A stretch of 10,700 nt of DNA from contig DXLP01000048.1 of NCBI GenBank assembly GCA_019414645.1, positions 1-10,700 on the forward strand. The letters are read 5' to 3'. This DNA comes from Collinsella sp. Lineage in GTDB: Bacteria; Actinomycetota; Coriobacteriia; Coriobacteriales; Coriobacteriaceae. A model generated the notes under the pieces. The model was not told the origin of the DNA, made no database searches, and worked only from the letters and a program-made list of their open reading frames with translations. Both the position numbers and the translations under genes were made by a program. Of the stretch, positions 6,920 through 10,700 are shown in pieces (within the stretch, counting starts at the first letter, position 1; the number at the start of each line of letters is the position of its first letter).

Positions 6920-8458
6920 CTATTCCGCATCGACCACGCGGAGCAGATATGCCACGCGCGTTGCGGCCGTGCACTTAAAACGCTCGTCCGCGCGAACTCC
7001 GGCGACCCACACCACGGCACCCCCCGGCGCCGTCCTCACCATGGGCACGCCGGCGCGCTCGGAAACGGGAATGCGAGCCTCACCTAGCAAATCGGATACT
7101 TTCTTGCTTCGGCCACTCATCCCTAACGGGCACATCACGTCTCCCGGTGCGGGACCGTCCACCCACAGGCGCGCCAATCGCGCCTCTGCAGGGATCTCGC
7201 CACGTGAGCCCGCCAGGATCCGCTCACTATCGCTGTCGGCAAAACCCAGGGCAGCCGCGTCTACCAAAGCTGTCACTTCCCCGGCAGCCGCAAGCTCACG
7301 GGCGCGGCGCACGATGTCGCATCCCGGCTCAACGACCATCGGCTCTGCGACCAGCATACATCCCCCGCCCAACGGCAAACGACCGGGTACGGTAACCCAG
7401 TCCGCGACCAGGCCCTCGCGAGCCACCGGCGCCTTAAACGCCAGCATGCCAAACTCAATGCGTGCGTCAATCCCCGCCGGAAGCGTGACCGAGCCGGTGC
7501 CCTCGGCAACGCAGGAAAGGACTCGCTCCACATGTCGCATCTCGGGACGAGCGTCCGGATCGATGCGTTTGATCGCCAGTCGCACGATGCGCCGCGCGAT
7601 TACCACCTCGGCCGCAGCAAGGCGCCTGGCATCGAGCACCAGCGCGCCCGCTGCCTCTTTGCGCAAACAGCTTCGAAACGCCTGTGCCGAAAGCTGAGAC
7701 AAAAACGCGTCCTCATCGCCTAAGATCTCGCAGGCGGCGCCAATCGTCTTGCACACGCTCGCGTTGCGCTGCGCCACCACCGGCATCACTCGATGGCGCA
7801 CGTAGTTTCGCAGATACGAGATATCCTCATTGCTCTCGTCTTCACGCCACGGCTGACCATGTACCTGTAGATAGCCCACGAGCTCGCCATGAGTTAGGTC
7901 GAGCAAGGGACGCACCACGATATTCCTCCGGCGAGGAATGCTCGATAGACCAGCGGGCCCCGAACCCTTAATCGCGTTCATCAAAAACGTTTCCGCGCGA
8001 TCCGAAGACGTGTGCGCGGTGCAGATACGAGCCGCCGTTCGCGGTGCCCCCGTCTGGGCGCAGAGCTCGCGAACATACCTTCGCGCCGCGGCATAGCGCA
8101 CCTCGCGGGCAGCCGCCTCGATATTGCCCGATTCATCATCAAAATAGGCATGCTCAACACACAGCGGTAGACCATATTGTGCGCAGAGCTCACGCACAAA
8201 GGCCTCGTCGCCATCGGACGCCTTGCCGCGCAGATGATGGTTCACATGCAGCACGTGCAGTCGCTCGCGCGCGATGGGGGCAACACCGCGTCCGTCTTGG
8301 ATATCCAGCTTTGATGTGCACGCCATAAGAAGCAGTGCCGTCGAGTCCGCGCCGCCTGATACCATGAGCACGACAGGAGCAGCCTGCTGTCTCGTCCGGG
8401 TCTCATCGACTGCCCCAGGCACGGCATGGTGTCCATAATGCTGAGATACCGTAGGCAT
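6920..8458 (-). CDS. tilS: tRNA(Ile)-lysidine synthase TilS
   Basis: ATP-dependent enzyme that attaches lysine to C34 of the CAU-anticodon tRNA-Ile, so that the tRNA reads AUA and is charged with isoleucine. Evidence: the N-type PP-loop SGGADS at 34-39; HVNHHLRG at 71-78; the AHTSSDRAET segment from 149 with the following GSGPAGLSSIPRR; DESNED...RNYVRHRVMP (207-226), matching the family's D-S-N/R-N-R region; and a C-terminal TilS domain with PLGMSGRSKKVSDLL and IPVSERAGVPMV. The length of 512 aa is at the long end for the family. The ATG at 8458 is supported by GAGGAGG about six bases upstream. The segment normally written AHHADDQAET has Ser where the first Asp is usual. The gene leads the tilS-hpt-ftsH cluster and is divergent from the WalJ-like gene, with 48 bp between starts. 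Confidence 0.95.
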   Translation of the reverse strand: MPTVSQHYGHHAVPGAVDETRTRQQAAPVVLMVSGGADSTALLLMACTSKLDIQDGRGVAPIARERLHVLHVNHHLRGKASDGDEAFVRELCAQYGLPLCVEHAYFDDESGNIEAAAREVRYAAARRYVRELCAQTGAPRTAARICTAHTSSDRAETFLMNAIKGSGPAGLSSIPRRRNIVVRPLLDLTHGELVGYLQVHGQPWREDESNEDISYLRNYVRHRVMPVVAQRNASVCKTIGAACEILGDEDAFLSQLSAQAFRSCLRKEAAGALVLDARRLAAAEVVIARRIVRLAIKRIDPDARPEMRHVERVLSCVAEGTGSVTLPAGIDARIEFGMLAFKAPVAREGLVADWVTVPGRLPLGGGCMLVAEPMVVEPGCDIVRRARELAAAGEVTALVDAAALGFADSDSERILAGSRGEIPAEARLARLWVDGPAPGDVMCPLGMSGRSKKVSDLLGEARIPVSERAGVPMVRTAPGGAVVWVAGVRADERFKCTAATRVAYLLRVVDAE

Positions 8459-8486
8459 TTGCTTCCTCCTCTATTCGTCCGCACCC

Positions 8487-8492
8487 ATTGTA
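8487..8492 (-). promoter_or_regulatory. Possible -10 box for tilS
   Basis: TACAAT on the minus strand lies 28 bases before the tilS ATG and upstream of the AGGAGG site. No convincing -35 is visible; it would fall inside the divergent gene's first codons. The 48-bp gap must hold control signals for both genes. Confidence 0.3.
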
Positions 8493-8506
8493 TCCTTTGG
8501 AATCTT

Positions 8507-9316
8507 ATGTCTCGTCTGCACCTTCATATCCTCGGCAGTGGCTCTAAAGGCAACTGCGCGCTCATCGAGGGCCCGCAGGGGCTCATTATGGTCGATGACG
8601 GACTGTCTCGCCGCGAGACATTAAAGCGCATGGCAGAACTGGGGCTCTCGGCTGACAACGTCTCGGCTCTTCTCATTACTCATGAGCATAGCGATCACAT
8701 CAAGGGCCTCGATATCTGGTGCAAGCACTGGCACGGCCCCCTCTTTGCCAGCAGGGGCACTCTTTCGAACAAAGAAAATCTTTCGCATCTGCCTGTCGAG
8801 GAATTCGATCCCGGTGACACCCTTTCCATTGCCGGCATCCACGTGCAAACCTACTCAACATCACACGATGTCATCAATCCAGTCGGCTATCGATTCAATG
8901 CTCTCGATGATTCCATCGGCTTTGCCACCGACACCGGAGAGCTATCGAGCCAAGCCATGAACACCCTCAAAGATTGTCGAGTCCTCGCGCTCGAAAGCAA
9001 CCACGATGCGACCATGCTGCGCGAGGGAGAATATCCCCGCTTTCTTCAGGAGCGCATCCTGTCTGCAAGGGGACACCTCTCCAACGGCCAAGCCGCCGAA
9101 GCCGCGCGCGAACTTGTTACCGATCGCACCGAACAGCTCATTGCCATGCATATCAGCCAAGATAACAATCGTCCGAGCCTTACCGTCAAAAGCTATGCCA
9201 AAGCTCTGGCCGCAACCCTGGATGACGAGCTCGGCAGCTCCGCCACCCTTCTCCAAGGATCGCGAAAACTCTCGATACGCCCCGCAAGCCAGTATCGGCC
9301 AGCAACCATTCAATAG
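8507..9316 (+). CDS. MBL-fold metallohydrolase, WalJ/YycJ type
   Basis: Metallo-beta-lactamase-fold, probably dinuclear-zinc hydrolase; cytoplasmic, with no signal peptide. Features from the start at 8507: ILGSGSKGNC at 8-17, typical of the YycJ/WalJ/VicX group; the signature THEHSDH at 58-64; H120 in STSHDV; the ligand Asp D142 in ATDTGE; ESNHD at 163-167; GHLSN at 189-193; and MHISQDNN near 214. The length is 269 aa, as expected for the group. An in-frame ATG at 8426 exists, but that extension overlaps tilS and adds unrelated residues, whereas at 8507 the protein begins as the family does. The ribosome site is weak (GGAA six bases away). In Firmicutes walJ follows the walRK two-component genes and has been linked to DNA and cell-wall homeostasis; no walRK is present here. 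The true substrate is unknown. Confidence 0.9.
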   Translation: MSRLHLHILGSGSKGNCALIEGPQGLIMVDDGLSRRETLKRMAELGLSADNVSALLITHEHSDHIKGLDIWCKHWHGPLFASRGTLSNKENLSHLPVEEFDPGDTLSIAGIHVQTYSTSHDVINPVGYRFNALDDSIGFATDTGELSSQAMNTLKDCRVLALESNHDATMLREGEYPRFLQERILSARGHLSNGQAAEAARELVTDRTEQLIAMHISQDNNRPSLTVKSYAKALAATLDDELGSSATLLQGSRKLSIRPASQYRPATIQ

Positions 9317-9330
9317 ACTGTCCTAAACAG

Positions 9331-9366
9331 CAAAAGGGGCCGGGAATCGCTTCCCAGCCCCTTTTG
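9331..9366. terminator. Bidirectional terminator between walJ-like gene and hsp20
   Basis: CAAAAGGGGC (9331-9340) pairs with GCCCCTTTTG (9357-9366). After one C/A mismatch, GGGAA (9342-9346) pairs with TTCCC (9351-9355) around TCGC. The built-in A and T runs give a T tract on either strand. It lies 14 bases after the walJ-like stop and 32 bases after the hsp20 stop. Confidence 0.87.
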
Positions 9367-9398
9367 TTGTCTTTTAATAGCGAAGAACACCAACGAAG

Positions 9399-9830
9399 TT
9401 ATTCGATGGAGATCTTCGTAACGTTCTTCTTCTCGACAATCTTAGGAACCGTAACGGTAAGGATGCCGTCGGCGTACTTTGCAGAAAGGCCCTCGCTCGA
9501 AGCATCCTTCAGGTACACACCGCGCGTCGCACTGTACGAGCTAAACTCCTTCTGCAGGAAGTTCTTGCCCTCGTTCTCTTCGCTCTCCTCGACATTCACG
9601 CTAATGGAAAGACGACCCTCATTGAGCTCAACGTCGATGTCATCCTTGGCGACGCCAGCCAAATAAGCCTTGACCTCGTAACCGTCGCCCTTGTCCTCAA
9701 CATCGACGGGAAACGCCTTAGAGGCGATAGAGTTATTTGCCAGGTCGGTCATATCATCAAAGAGATCAAACAACGAGCTAGCAGAGGGACGAACTCCAAA
9801 AACCGAACGATAAGGAACCATGCTTGCCAT
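9399..9830 (-). CDS. Small heat-shock protein, Hsp20/alpha-crystallin family
   Basis: ATP-independent holdase chaperone that forms oligomers and keeps unfolding proteins soluble in the cytoplasm. Of the 143 residues, about 1-38 form a variable N-terminal arm (SSLFDLFDDM). The alpha-crystallin domain spans about 40-132, beginning FPVDVEDKGDGYEVKAYLAG and ending ADGILTVTVPK, which matches the family's A-x-x-x-x-G-x-L motif. The extreme C terminus ISIE carries the I-x-I anchor used for oligomer assembly. The start at 9830 is chosen because AAAGGAG lies eight bases upstream; the in-frame ATG at 9863 would lie upstream of that site and adds an unlikely MARQSFKGVVV. The gene is monocistronic, with a terminator after it and an AT-rich control region before it. 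No CIRCE or HspR (HAIR) sequence was found, so its heat regulation may be different. Confidence 0.94.
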   Translation of the reverse strand: MASMVPYRSVFGVRPSASSLFDLFDDMTDLANNSIASKAFPVDVEDKGDGYEVKAYLAGVAKDDIDVELNEGRLSISVNVEESEENEGKNFLQKEFSSYSATRGVYLKDASSEGLSAKYADGILTVTVPKIVEKKNVTKISIE

Positions 9831-9838
9831 GACTACCA

Positions 9839-9851
9839 CTCCTTTAAAGGA
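9839..9851 (-). promoter_or_regulatory. hsp20 ribosome site within a palindrome
   Basis: The minus strand reads TCCTTTAAAGGA, a perfect 12-bp palindrome, plus a following G. Its right half and that G are the Shine-Dalgarno AAAGGAG for the ATG at 9830. In RNA, UCCU can pair with AGGA around UUAA and hide the site. Confidence 0.55.
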
Positions 9852-9919
9852 CTGCCGAGCCATCTTCTAGGTGGCAGGGACTTCTTTTGACGCTCTAATA
9901 TATGCCCACCCAATTCGTA

Positions 9920-9948
9920 TATATACACTTTGATATAAAGTTTTTTAA
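9920..9948 (-). promoter_or_regulatory. Candidate hsp20 promoter
   Basis: On the minus strand TTAAAA (9943-9948), a 17-bp spacer, then TATATA (9920-9925). The leader would be about 80 bases. The surrounding sequence is AT-rich and contains the palindrome GTATATATAC, so other registers are possible. Confidence 0.4.
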
Positions 9949-10015
9949 GTCTCTTTCTATAAGCATATCTAAGTCTTAGTGACTAAGGTTTTAACGAGGT
10001 TAAGGTTCTTTGAAC
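9946..10015. promoter_or_regulatory. Cluster of short dyads between divergent genes
   Basis: Within this part of the 277-bp gap there are CTTAG-TGA-CTAAG (9975-9987), overlapping CTAAG-T-CTTAG (9969-9979), TTAAC-GAG-GTTAA (9991-10003) and GTTC-TTT-GAAC (10005-10015). TAAGTCT recurs at 9946 and 9970, and TAAGGTT at 9984 and 10001. Possible binding sites for a regulator of hsp20 or the membrane protein gene; function is inferred. Confidence 0.4.
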
Positions 10016-10040
10016 AGAGCCTTGAATACCGAATACGCGC

Positions 10041-10069
10041 CTGTCAAAACGAAGCAGGGGGCTTACAAT
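10041..10069 (+). promoter_or_regulatory. Promoter of the small membrane protein gene
   Basis: CTGTCA (10041-10046, four of six consensus bases), a 17-bp spacer, then TACAAT (10064-10069). Transcription would start near 10076, about 32 bases before the ATG at 10108. Confidence 0.5.
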
Positions 10070-10107
10070 GAGCGCATACTCATTGCTAATGACAACCTAA
10101 GGGCATC

Positions 10108-10578
10108 ATGGACGATCAGACCTCCGACAATTCGTATGAGCCGCTACAGAATGATAGTTCTGCCTATTCACAGCCCATACGCTACCATCGTCCCCATATT
10201 TCCCAAGAGCCCATTAACGATGCAGAGCCTGAGTATGTAACTCGCAATCGATATCAAACCCTTGAAGAATCTCAATCAGCTCGTAGACACATGGGTGTCG
10301 CCTCGAGCGATCCGGTGTATCTAAAAGATGCCCCCTTATCCAAAAACAGCGTATGCAGCCAGGAGCAATCACAAACACCCACCAAGCAGCATCGCAGAGG
10401 ACCCCGTCCCAAGCAAACTCTAACGCATTCCGCACGCTATCTTGAGACGCCTAAGCAGGGGAAATCGATATTTACATCGTCAAACAGACGGCGCAAACAG
10501 CACCGCCTCCAAATCGCGCTCTTGATCATTGCCGTCGTGGCAATCGCGCTGGTCATTCATTTTATTTTCTTCAAATAG
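10108..10578 (+). CDS. Unrecognised small protein with C-terminal membrane anchor
   Basis: I do not recognise this 156-aa protein. Residues 1 to about 125 are polar, rich in Gln, Ser, Pro, Arg and Tyr, without an obvious fold, and look disordered. A basic cluster NRRRKQHR (126-133) is followed by one hydrophobic segment, about 134-155 (LQIALLIIAVVAIALVIHFI), and the chain ends FFK. There is no N-terminal signal peptide. This is the layout of a tail-anchored protein with its N-terminal part in the cytoplasm. One cysteine (C83) is present. The ATG has AAGGG four to five bases upstream, a promoter candidate before it and a terminator after it, which makes it a real single-gene unit rather than chance. 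It is divergent from hsp20. Its codon use is less GC-biased than its neighbours. Function unknown; a stress or envelope role would be only a guess from context. Confidence 0.75.
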   Translation: MDDQTSDNSYEPLQNDSSAYSQPIRYHRPHISQEPINDAEPEYVTRNRYQTLEESQSARRHMGVASSDPVYLKDAPLSKNSVCSQEQSQTPTKQHRRGPRPKQTLTHSARYLETPKQGKSIFTSSNRRRKQHRLQIALLIIAVVAIALVIHFIFFK

Positions 10579-10632
10579 AGAAAGCTATTAAAGCATAGAG
10601 GCGTTTAGCCCATATCGACCAAACGCAAAATA

Positions 10633-10656
10633 GGGGGAGGCCGCAAGGCCTCCCCC
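10633..10656. terminator. Strong bidirectional terminator
   Basis: GGGGGAGGCC (10633-10642) pairs perfectly with GGCCTCCCCC (10647-10656) around a GCAA tetraloop. On the plus strand TTCTTC follows; on the minus strand TATTTTG follows. It lies 54 bases after the membrane protein stop and could also end a minus-strand gene entering from the right. Confidence 0.83.
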
Positions 10657-10660
10657 TTCT

Positions 10661-10700
10661 TCAGTCCAAGCGTACGGCTCGGTGCCGTCCACCGGTCAGC
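10661..10700 (-). CDS. Possible 3' end of a minus-strand gene (partial)
   Basis: Read on the minus strand, the window's last bases give LTGGRHRAVRLD followed by a TGA stop at 10661-10663, directly before the terminator hairpin whose minus-strand side has a good T tract. Only 12 codons are visible, so neither the frame nor the product can be confirmed. Confidence 0.3.
   Translation of the reverse strand, partial: LTGGRHRAVRLD

Noticed and set aside
8426..8506. Longer start for the WalJ-like protein
   Set aside because: The extension overlaps tilS and is unlike the family; homologous sequence begins at the ATG at 8507.
9831..9863. Longer start for Hsp20
   Set aside because: It includes the Shine-Dalgarno of the ATG at 9830 as coding sequence and adds residues atypical of the family.
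9831..10107. CIRCE or HspR/HAIR operator for hsp20
   Set aside because: Searched for TTAGCACTC-N9-GAGTGCTAA and CTTGAGT-N7-ACTCAAG by eye; neither is present, and the dyads found do not match.
10601..10626. GCGTTT / AAACGC inverted repeat before the final terminator
   Set aside because: Only six pairs with a 14-base loop; the strong hairpin at 10633-10656 explains termination better.
10674..10688. ACGGC-TCGGT-GCCGT small hairpin at the window end
   Set aside because: Five base pairs in GC-rich, possibly coding sequence; easily chance.
1..10700. CRISPR arrays, tRNA/rRNA genes, insertion-sequence genes, phage or defence genes
   Set aside because: No evenly spaced repeats, no tRNA-like folds and no transposase, integrase or defence proteins seen on either strand.

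Overview
The window looks like an ordinary stretch of chromosome from a moderately GC-rich anaerobic actinobacterium, most likely class Coriobacteriia (Collinsella-like). This is inferred from the protein sequences, the tilS-hpt-ftsH order found across Gram-positive bacteria, purine-rich Shine-Dalgarno sites and compact GC-rich terminators; I could not run a search. There is no plasmid, prophage, CRISPR or tRNA signature.

Layout. Positions 1-197 hold a small terminator-like hairpin and a possible promoter. A TrmA/RlmD-family RNA uracil-C5 methyltransferase (198-1646, +) has a long basic N-terminal tail. It converges on a PHP-family phosphoesterase (1726-2547, -) across a shared terminator. 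Upstream of the PHP gene, on the same strand, is a fold-type I PLP aminotransferase (2713-3897, -). Between it and the ftsH terminator lies a perfect 24-bp inverted repeat (3958-4017) that resembles a REP-type palindrome. Next come three minus-strand genes in the order tilS, hpt, ftsH (transcription runs from 8458 down to 4087): tRNA-Ile lysidine synthase, hypoxanthine phosphoribosyltransferase and the membrane AAA+ zinc protease. hpt and ftsH are separated by one base and the ftsH ribosome site lies inside hpt. An extended -10 element next to a long dyad suggests that hpt-ftsH also has its own promoter. Divergent from tilS is a WalJ/YycJ-type metallo-beta-lactamase-fold hydrolase (8507-9316, +), which converges on a small heat-shock protein (9399-9830, -). 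The AT-rich 277-bp gap upstream of hsp20 contains several short dyads. Beyond it is an unrecognised small protein with one C-terminal membrane segment (10108-10578, +), closed by a strong bidirectional terminator. The last 40 bases may be the 3' end of another minus-strand gene.

Together the genes cover translation accuracy (RNA methylation, tRNA lysidine), purine salvage, membrane proteostasis (FtsH) and cytoplasmic proteostasis (Hsp20). I found no convincing new multi-gene system. The features most worth a second look are the REP-like palindrome, the orphan tail-anchored protein with its dyad-rich divergent promoter region, the palindrome covering the hsp20 ribosome site, and the dyad abutting the hpt-ftsH -10.
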